Made by a program: the position numbers and the translations under genes
Notes under the pieces: model-generated
Seen by the model: only the letters and a program-made list of their open reading frames with translations
Told to the model about the DNA's origin: nothing
The model's database searches: none
Assembly: GCF_000003605.2 (NCBI RefSeq)
Contig: NW_003144786.1
Coordinates: forward strand, 1,398,104-1,420,322
Length of the DNA stretch: 22,219 nt
From: Saccoglossus kowalevskii
Taxonomy: Eukaryota > Hemichordata > Enteropneusta > Harrimaniidae
Direction of reading: 5' to 3'
Part shown: piece after piece, positions 19,301-22,219 of the stretch
Layout of the letters: the number at the start of each line of letters is the position of its first letter
Numbering within the stretch: position 1 is the stretch's first letter

Positions 19301-20621
19301 TGCAACTTCATATAATAAACTATGTTGAATCTCAAATTGTCTGTATGGTTAATTGATCGTAATTGCATATAATCTAACCATAACCAAAACGTGGTGGTGA
19401 TGTTATCAAATATGGTAACTTACCATCACATATGTTTTCCGTGCAATGACTCCAATGTCCTTCAACGCATTCACTGTCGTGAATGAAATTGAATAAACAA
19501 ACATATTAATGAAAATACATATATTAAATATATTAATATTAAACAATATTATGAAGGTGTCCACGTTGTTTCATATAAAAATAATACAAATACACATTCG
19601 TTCCGGACCAGTCAGAAGGCGTGATAATGTGATTTTCCCATCGGTTTGTCACGTAATTATACCGCATGCCCGGGTTAACAATACAACTCGAAAATATAAA
19701 TGACTGATATCGAGAGAATATTTGGTACGTATGGTAACAATGGGAGTTACGTATATCAAAAAACACCAGGTCGACTCACGGATATTTACTGTAGTTACGT
19801 TAAAACTATGGCTGCACTGGTGTAGTTTTCAGTATTTTATATAAATGTTCATCGATCGTGTGCACCATTAGTTTTATTAGTTTGCGTGCCGCCTTTTTAT
19901 TTAATTTTCTGTGAATTGGTTATTTTGGATCGTCTGAAATACCGTCATACATCATGTTATACCTCTTATTGTGTGATGACAGGTGTAACAGTGATTTGGC
20001 AGTACAGACTGATAATTATGCTGTAAGGATAGGGGTCACATTTAATTGTCAACCTACCATTCATTACAGTCCTGTCGTAACATTGCACCGGGTGAATATT
20101 CTACACCATTGAAATAACAAGGACAGCTATCCCCCATTATACATTCACCATTATGTAGATATTTACCATCGGGACAGTGACAGCCATCTAAACATTCGTC
20201 TACGTCACATTCGCCTTGACCACGTGATTGACATGTCTGGGGACAAGCCGCCCCGCAGTAAGAATATATCATGTCATTAGAACATTGGGCAGCTACAAAC
20301 AAAACAAAACAAAAAAAGCTAAAAACACAAATTGGATACTTGAATGTCGATTTTAAAGTGTTATACTACTATGTTTATTAAGATGTTTATTAAGTATTTG
20401 TTCCACTTACGACATAAATCGTCGTTTCGCCAGTCTATAATCACTCCTAGACGTGCACACTCGCGTGCATATGCTGCAAGTGCTGTACACATACATGCTG
20501 GTCCTCCTATTTGGGGAATAACAGAAGAACTTCGATTCTCAACATCTTCAATATCAACAGCGCCACCACAAGAGCACATATCTTCCATGCATGCTGTAAT
20601 ATATGGTGTGACGGGAACAGT
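1..20621 (-). CDS. Gel-forming mucin-like / VWF-D-domain glycoprotein gene (partial, 15 exons seen)
   Basis: This spliced gene is read from high to low coordinates and is incomplete at both ends. Exons: 20621-20411, 20292-20058, 19473-19424, 19269-18953, 17687-17543, 16707-16540, 16329-16162, 14469-14232, 11942-11658, 11026-10980, 10885-10694, 9826-9633, 9474-9367, 9174-8889, 1329-1. All introns are GT..AG and the exon lengths keep one open frame of about 1,324 codons. Domain order is C8-1, TIL1, E1, VWD2, C8-2, TIL2, E2, TIL', E', VWD3, C8-3, TIL3, PTS repeats. In vertebrate mucins and VWF this D1-D2-D'-D3 order drives covalent multimer assembly in the secretory pathway, and a PTS tail carries O-glycans; the same role is inferred here. 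SCO-spondin, hemocytin, zonadhesin and IgGFc-binding protein also carry VWD-C8-TIL units, but a D3 assembly running straight into Thr-rich repeats favours a mucin. Signal peptide, VWD1 and C-terminus are outside the window. Confidence 0.87.
1462..2400. repeat. 65-bp minisatellite, about 14.5 copies
   Basis: The core ACTGATTTGTAAATACTGG restarts at 1462, 1527, 1592, 1657, 1722, 1787, 1852, 1917, 1986, 2051, 2116, 2181, 2246 (as ATTG), 2311 and 2376. The spacing is 65 bases except for one 69-base unit carrying an extra TTTT. Within each unit GTTTGTAAGC is followed by its reverse complement GCTTACAAAC about 30 bases on, so every unit can fold as a hairpin. It starts about 130 bases upstream of the TIL3 acceptor. 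Confidence 0.95.
2739..3045. repeat. Left long terminal inverted repeat
   Basis: Pairs with 4800-5109 on the opposite strand. The best-conserved stretches are the outer 35 bases around CACAAATTGCAACAGAAATA and the block containing CCTAATTTGCATATATTC. A shorter echo of the inner end (ATAAATCCAACATGGCC) also occurs at about 3194-3212. Confidence 0.75.
3398..4707 (-). pseudogene. Broken transposon-borne gene with C-terminal CXC-like cysteine motif
   Basis: The last 170 codons (3910-3398) are open and end in a cysteine-rich tail: [18 protein letters not shown], then [21 protein letters not shown] and an acidic DEDSDDD terminus. This resembles the tesmin/TSO1-like CXC tails found at the ends of many transposon-associated proteins in invertebrate genomes, with the first cysteines of the pattern apparently deleted (RCNRSS instead of a C-x-C pair). 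Upstream, 4707-3895 shares a different single frame interrupted by stop codons at about 4525 and 4291, and a frame change is needed near 3900 to enter the CXC frame. This looks like one decayed gene. The N-terminal two thirds match nothing I recognise. The plus-strand ORFs here are taken as shadows. Confidence 0.5.
4800..5109. repeat. Right long terminal inverted repeat
   Basis: Reverse complement of 2739-3045 with scattered substitutions and small indels. It contains GAATATATGCAAATTAGG and TCTAGACTTTCAGTATGG, the mirror images of left-end blocks, and ends TTTGTGATGGGT. Confidence 0.75.
5110..5817. other. Non-coding repeat-rich stretch with hairpin
   Basis: Contains a diverged direct duplication (AAAGCCAGTGTTCAGAACAC-like at about 5195 and again at about 5256), an imperfect hairpin at 5576-5608 (arms GATTGGATGCGCCT and AGGCGCCCAATC) and short reiterations of TAATTCTTCTAGT at 5690-5755. 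A minus-strand ORF at 5563-5318 contains [16 protein letters not shown] but matches nothing I can name. Probably old transposon debris. Confidence 0.5.
5818..6030 (+). pseudogene. Possible transposon-derived coding fragment
   Basis: A 70-codon ORF with [19 protein letters not shown] followed by a basic, amphipathic stretch. The C-x2-C spacing after YF and the following helix resemble the short zinc-binding N-termini of uncharacterised transposon-associated proteins. No splice partners are evident. It sits between the long-TIR element and the LINE remnant, so it is most simply a fragment of another mobile element. It could equally be chance. Confidence 0.25.
6182..6421 (-). pseudogene. LINE (non-LTR retrotransposon) reverse transcriptase fragment
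   Basis: About 79 open codons containing [20 protein letters not shown], then [17 protein letters not shown] and [12 protein letters not shown]. This is the start of a LINE reverse transcriptase domain, whose usual form is S-x-x-x-G-x-x-P...A-x-x-x-P-I-x-K...NYRPI-x-x-x-S-x-x-SK-x-x-E-x-x-x-x-x-R-L. It stops right after the R-L-x-x-Y block and the catalytic YADD region is not found downstream (6181-6040), so it is a truncated, dead copy. Confidence 0.7.
6427..7200. repeat. Diverged internal duplication
   Basis: GATCAGCTTCCGGAATGGCA at about 6427 is echoed by GATCTGGCTCCAGAATGGCA at about 6734, and TCAAAGCATGTCAGAAATATG (about 6563) by TCAAGGCATGTCAGAGATATG (about 6799). This is a period near 300 bases with poor overall identity. 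Short phrases such as GGCCATTTTGAATC and CGGATGTCAAAACATACGTCC/GATGTGAAAATATAAGTG also recur to about 7200. Old tandem debris; no coding signal. Confidence 0.5.
7447..7870. repeat. Dispersed repeat family A, copy 1
   Basis: About 420 bases closely matching 9966-10372 in a different intron and in the same orientation. Shared landmarks are GTTGGATTTCATTGTACTTT, GGCTCTGATGTTGATTT, TAATAATGGATCATAATAA and CTAGACGGCCGTGATTCATC. Roughly 80% identical by eye with small indels. No protein-coding frame; type unknown, possibly a non-autonomous element. Confidence 0.85.
7866..7912. repeat. TA-rich microsatellite
   Basis: Two (TA)n runs separated by CACGTATGT and followed by GTACACACATG, directly after copy 1 of repeat family A. 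Confidence 0.9.
8889..9174 (-). CDS. Exon: C8-3 domain (complete)
   Basis: The whole C8 domain lies in one exon: [19 protein letters not shown], then [19 protein letters not shown], then [18 protein letters not shown] and [17 protein letters not shown], ending KWRSQELC. All eight consensus cysteines plus extras are visible, including F-x-x-CH and C-x-x-D-x-C-x-C. Acceptor ACTAG, donor TGTC|GTAAGT with one leftover base, identical in position and phase to the C8-1 end. C8-1 and C8-2 are each interrupted near the CH motif, so C8-3 has lost, or never had, that intron. The next exon is 7.56 kb away. Confidence 0.9.
9367..9474 (-). CDS. Exon: VWD3, C-terminal part with altered CGLC (EGLC)
   Basis: A 108-base phase-0 exon. 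It reads [19 protein letters not shown], then [10 protein letters not shown]. The LCGNFN-x5-DDF segment and the F-G-N-S-W-K end are typical of VWD domains. Where VWD2 has CGLC this domain has EGLC, so the first vicinal cysteine is absent. Acceptor CTCTAG, donor GGAAG|GTACGT. Confidence 0.88.
9633..9826 (-). CDS. Exon: VWD3, middle part
   Basis: Continues the frame as [19 protein letters not shown], then [19 protein letters not shown], and the conserved [19 protein letters not shown], ending HRSK. The 'I-x-L-x-V-x-W-D-x-x-T-x-V-x-I' strand pair is the VWD counterpart of [14 protein letters not shown] in VWD2. Acceptor CATATAG, donor CAAAG|GTACGG, phase 0. It contains no methionine-initiated ORF long enough to stand out, so it can easily be missed. 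Confidence 0.85.
9827..10693 (-). other. Intron splitting VWD3, hosting a dispersed repeat
   Basis: Bounded by donor GTGAGT at 10693 and acceptor ATATAG at 9827. It contains repeat family A copy 2 and its flanking direct repeats. The remainder is AT-rich with nothing recognisable. Confidence 0.8.
9966..10372. repeat. Dispersed repeat family A, copy 2
   Basis: Same orientation and order of landmarks as 7447-7870. It is flanked by near-identical direct repeats of about 35 bases (GTCTGTATGTTCGAGACCGT at about 9930 and GTCTGTATGTTCGTGACCGT at about 10384). Near its end CGTGATTC...TCGGGC is followed by GGCCCGAATCAC, an imperfect hairpin also present in copy 1. Confidence 0.85.
10694..10885 (-). 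CDS. Exon: VWD3, N-terminal part
   Basis: Encodes [20 protein letters not shown], then [11 protein letters not shown], then [19 protein letters not shown] and ends at IKIG. The GDPHYxTFDG signature and the C-x-Y-x-L and CG-x-x-x-x-C positions match VWD2. Acceptor ATACCAG, donor ATTG|GTGAGT, exit phase 1. VWD3 is split into three exons whereas VWD2 is split into two, so this intron has no counterpart in VWD2. Confidence 0.9.
10980..11026 (-). CDS. Exon: E' linker module before VWD3
   Basis: A 47-base exon reading [15 protein letters not shown] after the split Cys codon. It is the E' module between TIL' and VWD3. Acceptor ACTCAAG, donor AGTG|GTAAGT. Entry phase 2 and exit phase 1 are the same as in the E1 exon at 19473-19424, and the pattern C-x-C-x-G-x-W-x-C is shared. 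Too short to appear as an ORF; its placement rests on phase and splice-site agreement with both neighbours. Confidence 0.85.
11027..11657 (-). other. Intron, nothing recognised
   Basis: A 631-base AT-rich intron between TIL' and E' exons with normal GTAAGT and CAAG ends. No repeat, ORF or RNA signal stands out. Confidence 0.75.
11658..11942 (-). CDS. Exon: E2 module fused to TIL' (D')
   Basis: The exon opens with [16 protein letters not shown], an E-type C-x-C-x-G-x-W-x-C module, and runs without an intron into a second TIL-type module: [34 protein letters not shown] and [17 protein letters not shown]. It ends DCQR with a Cys codon split TG|T. Two TIL modules in a row (TIL2 then this one) with no VWD between them is the D2-D' junction of VWF and gel-forming mucins, and is strong evidence for that family order. 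Acceptor AATTTCAG, donor GATG|GTAAGT. Confidence 0.9.
11943..14231 (-). other. 2.29-kb intron between TIL2 and E2-TIL' exons
   Basis: Normal splice ends. Short ORFs at 12621-12836 and 12899-13174 show no family resemblance. A perfect 18-base tandem pair (CATTACATACTTTGCAAT) lies at 13932-13967, and a 9-base inverted repeat (AGTCGCCAA / TTGGCGACT) at 13423 and 13506. Otherwise I see nothing in it. Confidence 0.7.
14232..14469 (-). CDS. Exon: TIL2 domain
   Basis: Encodes [19 protein letters not shown], then [20 protein letters not shown], then [20 protein letters not shown], and ends HECGS plus a split Cys codon (TG|C). This is a TIL module with the usual CP-G-M-x-Y-x-x-C-x-x-x-C start, the GC-x-CP centre and the EC-P-C end. 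Acceptor TTCTTAG, donor CATG|GTGAGT, exit phase 2 inside a Cys codon, the same boundary as TIL1 and TIL'. The flanking introns are 1.69 kb and 2.29 kb. Confidence 0.9.
14470..16161 (-). other. 1.69-kb intron, nothing recognised
   Basis: AT-rich sequence between C8-2 and TIL2 exons with GTAAGT and CTTAG ends. ORFs here (for example 15791-16120 minus) are composition-driven and match no family. Confidence 0.7.
16162..16329 (-). CDS. Exon: second half of C8-2
   Basis: Begins after TTCCCAG. It encodes [19 protein letters not shown], then SCQQTDCHC, then [20 protein letters not shown] and ends IIPC. This matches the C8 pattern CH-x-x-V-x-P-x-x-Y-x-x-C-x-x-D-x-C-x-C and C-x-C-x-x-x-A-x-Y-A-x-x-C. 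Donor ATGTG|GTAAGT; the leftover G is completed to Gly in the TIL2 exon. The exon is 168 bases long, the same length and phase as the preceding one. Confidence 0.88.
16449..16471. repeat. (AAT)n microsatellite
   Basis: About eight AAT units in the 210-base intron that splits C8-2; a short (TA)n run lies at about 16408-16418 in the same intron. Confidence 0.9.
16540..16707 (-). CDS. Exon: VWD2 tail and first half of C8-2
   Basis: Starts at TTTATAG|GTGATATT. It encodes [18 protein letters not shown], a 'phe/ala-x-asn-x-trp'-like VWD tail in which Trp is replaced by Tyr, followed by C8-type cysteines in VPHPCEIFS and [15 protein letters not shown] placed the donor at CAC|GTGGGT because it is the only nearby choice that keeps the frame into the next exon and yields the family-typical F-x-x-CH. 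The stronger-looking site three bases downstream (GG|GTATAC) would shift the frame into a stop. Exon length is 168 bases, phase 1 at both ends. Confidence 0.8.
16708..17542 (-). other. 835-base intron, nothing recognised
   Basis: AT-rich intron between VWD2 and C8-2 exons with GTATGT and ATAG ends. It includes a T-rich run near 17465-17486. No repeat family or coding signal is recognised. Confidence 0.7.
17543..17687 (-). CDS. Exon: VWD2, C-terminal part with CGLC motif
   Basis: Begins [19 protein letters not shown], continues through TPDHFNKT, and reaches [15 protein letters not shown]. The CGLC is the vicinal-cysteine motif described in the D1 and D2 domains of VWF as important for interchain disulfide formation. 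The Asn/Asp-rich stretch right after it matches the calcium-binding loop of VWD domains. An N-K-T N-glycosylation sequon sits immediately before CGLC. Acceptor TTTACAG, donor CAAG|GTATGT; the leftover G is completed by the next exon (phase 1). Confidence 0.9.
17688..18952 (-). other. 1.27-kb intron splitting VWD2
   Basis: Normal GTATAA and ACAG ends. It contains a MITE-like inverted-repeat element at 18514-18921. The short plus-strand ORF at 18093-18353 has no family resemblance. Confidence 0.75.
18514..18921. mobile_element. MITE-like element with compound inverted ends
   Basis: The left end carries GCGTTCATGCACGGGAGG then TTAGCACGGGCT (18534-18545). The reverse complement of the right end reads TTAGCGTTCACACACAGC then TTAGCACGGGCT (the mirror AGCCCGTGCTAA is at 18886-18897). 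The right end is itself a hairpin: TAAGCGTTCACGCACA (18863-18878) faces TGTGTGTGAACGCTAA (18903-18918). About 400 bases, non-coding. Exact ends and target duplication are not determined. Confidence 0.6.
18953..19269 (-). CDS. Exon: VWD2, N-terminal part
   Basis: Opens with [16 protein letters not shown], the hallmark GDPHYxTFDG of a VWD domain. It continues with [15 protein letters not shown], a GKNVECGV segment, and beta-strand-like segments ([39 protein letters not shown]) ending at IIK. The acceptor is ATTGTAG and the donor is AAAG|GTATAA in phase 0. The following 1.27-kb intron carries a MITE-like element. D2 in VWF and mucins is part of the assembly that catalyses or templates multimer formation; that role is inferred from the family. 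Confidence 0.9.
19424..19473 (-). CDS. Exon: E1 linker module between TIL1 and VWD2
   Basis: A 50-base exon that is too short for ordinary ORF finding. After the split Cys codon it reads [16 protein letters not shown], a short C-x-C-x-G-x-W-x-C module of the kind that closes each TIL and precedes the next VWD (the VWFC-like E module). The acceptor is ACGACAG and the donor is GATG|GTAAGT. It leaves one G that completes an Ala codon in the next exon. Entry in phase 2 and exit in phase 1 exactly match the equivalent E' exon at 11026-10980. Confidence 0.82.
19474..20057 (-). other. 584-base intron, nothing recognised
   Basis: Intron between TIL1 and E1 exons with GTAGGT and GACAG ends. ORFs on both strands are composition artefacts. 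Confidence 0.7.
20058..20292 (-). CDS. Exon: TIL1 domain (end of D1)
   Basis: A trypsin-inhibitor-like cysteine-rich module. It begins [19 protein letters not shown], continues [18 protein letters not shown] and [19 protein letters not shown], and closes with QDCNE. The acceptor is TTTGTAG|CTGCCC and the donor is AATG|GTAGGT. The exon ends after TG, and the next exon supplies T to finish a Cys codon (phase 2). Spacing of the CxC and GC-x-C pairs fits the TIL modules that follow C8 in VWF, mucins and zonadhesin. It joins the C8-1 exon across a 118-base intron. Confidence 0.87.
20411..20621 (-). CDS. Exon: second half of C8-1 domain (end of D1)
   Basis: The exon starts after an acceptor ending TTGGTAG and ends at donor C|GTAAGT. 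It enters in phase 0 and leaves with one base of an LC-Pro junction. The translation contains [11 protein letters not shown], then [17 protein letters not shown] and IDWRNDDLC, the typical C8 pattern of C-x3-4-D-x-C-x-C, C-x-C, A-x-A-x-x-C and a closing Cys. The first part of C8 (up to the CH motif) and all of VWD1 must lie on exons above position 22219, because no VWD-like coding sequence was found between 20622 and the window end. Closely comparable C8 exons follow in D2 and D3. Confidence 0.85.
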
Positions 20622-20870
20622 CTACCAATAGAGGAAATGTTAATATTATAAACTATTGAAGTCTGAAGAGAATATACCCGGGTTCAAAGGGGAACATCCT
20701 AGGGTAACATTTTCTAAGAAAAAGGCCTCACCTAAGGGCGATCATGCACTCAAGGCCTGTAGTTTCCATTTTCCCAAATGTTTCCAGTAATAGTTAACAA
20801 ACGGGTTTGTACAACCATATTAGTTTACTGCATCACCTACCAGAAAATTTTGTTAGGCAGAATAGCACAG

Positions 20871-21375
20871 TCACTGGAGGTGGGGAAGCTCCAACGGCTG
20901 AAATGCACATTTTTCAACACAAAAAGGCAGAAATGGTAAAAAAAATGAGAGAAATCTAAAACTACTCGCCAACAAGGAGTCTTGTCTTGTTCTGGGTGGG
21001 TCCACAAACACTGTCTGACCCGTCACCACCGGTCCCAACCTGTAGAGATCCTCCTCCAAAGGTCTCTCAGGTAATAGTTAATGAAGACATTCTGAGATCT
21101 CCAGAACCCCACTCCGAGCACCTGCTCGAGCGAGGCACCAGACATCAAAGACAAAAAGTTGGCTACTCTGCCCACTTCGTGTTCTCTTACATGGTGATGT
21201 TCCAAACTGGTCGTTGAAGAAGCTGTTAAGTTGTATGCTTCCACGACTGTATCAACAATCCACCGTGAAATTGTGATATTTGAGGCAGGGCTGTTTTGCT
21301 TTCCCCGCCCATAACAGACAAACATGCTCTTCTCGCTGCCCCAAGACACCTTGGTGCGATCAAAGTACCAGCTCA
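20871..21375 (-). pseudogene. DIRS-type retrotransposon tyrosine recombinase fragment (frameshifted)
   Basis: Minus-strand frame from about 21370 to 21023 encodes WYFDRTKVSWGSEKSMFVC, then NITISRWIVDTVVEAYNL, HHHVREHEVGRVANF, SGASLEQVLGVGFWRSQNVF and YYLRDL. This is the C-terminal core of the tyrosine recombinases of DIRS/Ngaro-like retrotransposons: H-x-x-R box, then W-x-S-x-x-x-F-x-x-x-Y with the nucleophilic Tyr, followed by D. Just after the Tyr the frame breaks around 21050-21066, and the family-typical tail YRLGPVVTGQTV continues in another frame (21059-20871). Usual DIRS partners (Gag, RT/RNase H) are not seen, so this is a dead remnant in the gene's own orientation. Confidence 0.75.
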
Positions 21376-21589
21376 GAATCAGAGATGAAAAAAGGCAAGG
21401 TATGGGTTCAGATAAACCGATGACCGGTAGAGCAGCTGAGTCATCTGTATTAACACATCCTGGTGAAGACGTATGGCGTCATGCACAAACCCAAAGGGAG
21501 GGTGGTAAACTTTGCCCTCTAAAGGGAATCTGAGATACCAGCTGCAAGAGTGGTGAATGTGGAAATATGCATTGCTCTAGGTACTGCAA

Positions 21590-21755
21590 AAGCAGAGAGT
21601 CACACACAGTGAAACCTAGGCACAGTAATAGTACAGACTCAAACACAGTGAAACCTAGGCACTGTAATATTAGAGAGTCAAACACAGTGAAAACTAGGCA
21701 CTGTAATAGTAGAGAGTCAAACACAGTGAAACCTAGGCACTGTAATAGTAAATAA
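21590..21755. repeat. 39-bp minisatellite, about 4 copies
   Basis: CACAGTGAAACCTAGGCAC restarts at 21605, 21644, 21683 and 21722, exactly 39 bases apart, with a partial unit (TACTGCAAAAGCAGAGAGTC) before. Because 39 is a multiple of three, it produces repetitive ORFs on both strands, which I do not regard as genes. Confidence 0.92.
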
Positions 21756-22108
21756 TCAAATATGACAGGCACATAGGAAAGCTTTGTTCGTATATTGCGC
21801 ACCAGTTATATACAAGCACCTTCTTAAACAGATATGTCTGTCGATTGTGAATATGAAAACAAACCCTACAAGATGCGCAATACATCGCCTAATATCTTGA
21901 AGTAATTAATTAGGGATCTCACAATCAAAAGTGGTTTACTAGTAGGTTTATCAGAAACGTTCCCACGTTGATGCGCCATAAATAATACATTATTTTCGTG
22001 ATGGAATTAAAATCAATGGTGACTACTCTTGCAAGCTGACGCACGGGAGATGCTTCAAGATTGAATCTAATCAAGTATTACTGTCTGTCCATTTTCTCTT
22101 GCAAATAG

Positions 22109-22219
22109 GACACATTCACTTTTCAAATTGCATTGATATGCAACGTTGGCATTGGTGACACATTCGCGTTTCAGATGGCATTGATATGAAACGTAGGCAT
22201 TGATGACACATTCACTTTT
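22109..22219. repeat. 48-bp tandem repeat running off the window end
   Basis: GACACATTCRCKTTTCARAT begins at 22109, 22157 and 22205 (48-base period). Each full unit also contains GGCATTGATATGAAACGTAG-like sequence. At least 2.3 copies are visible; the array continues beyond 22219. Confidence 0.85.

Larger units (their letters stand above)
20622..22219 (-). other. Presumed intron upstream of the C8-1 exon
   Basis: No VWD-like coding sequence lies here on the minus strand, although VWD1 and the first half of C8-1 must precede the exon at 20621. So this is most likely the 3' part of an intron. It contains a DIRS recombinase fragment and two tandem repeats. Nothing is recognised at 20622-20870 or 21765-22100. 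Confidence 0.65.

Noticed and set aside
21479-21802. Leu/Phe-rich repetitive ORF, possible membrane protein
   Set aside because: It is produced by translation of a 39-bp minisatellite; no splice sites, start context or domain support it.

Overview
This is eukaryotic, very probably invertebrate animal, genomic DNA. It is AT-rich and has no bacterial-style gene packing. Short coding blocks are bounded by GT..AG splice sites and separated by long introns full of degraded transposons and minisatellites. The retroelement mix (a LINE reverse-transcriptase remnant and a DIRS-type tyrosine-recombinase remnant) suits a marine invertebrate such as a lophotrochozoan or an invertebrate deuterostome, but the sequence does not fix the species. 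One gene dominates. It lies on the minus strand and runs from about 20621 down past position 1, entering and leaving the window incomplete. I assembled 15 exons by hand; all 14 introns have GT..AG ends and every exon joins in phase, giving about 1,324 continuous codons. The domain order is C8-1, TIL1, E1, VWD2, C8-2, TIL2, E2, TIL', E', VWD3, C8-3, TIL3, then a Thr/Ser/Pro/Glu-rich tandem-repeat (PTS) region. This is the D1 (end)-D2-D'-D3-PTS plan of a secreted gel-forming mucin, the family that shares its N-terminal assemblies with von Willebrand factor. The signal peptide and VWD1 should lie above position 22219; the rest of the PTS region and any C-terminal domains should lie below position 1. 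Layout from the high-coordinate (5') side: 22219-20622 is presumed intron, with a 48-bp repeat, a 39-bp minisatellite and a frameshifted DIRS recombinase fragment. 20621-18953 holds the end of D1 and the start of VWD2. 18952-14232 finishes D2, with a MITE-like element in its first intron. 14231-11943 is a 2.3-kb intron in which I recognise nothing. 11942-8889 encodes E2-TIL', E', VWD3 and C8-3; one intron here holds a dispersed repeat (repeat family A). 8888-1330 is a 7.56-kb intron with a second copy of family A, a LINE remnant, a 2.37-kb element with about 300-bp inverted ends enclosing a broken CXC-domain gene, and a 15-unit 65-bp minisatellite just upstream of the last exon. 1329-1 is the TIL3-PTS exon. 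The exons form one protein: the D assemblies would form disulfide-linked multimers and the PTS region would carry dense O-glycans in secreted mucus. No promoter, tRNA, rRNA, CRISPR array or second intact gene was seen.
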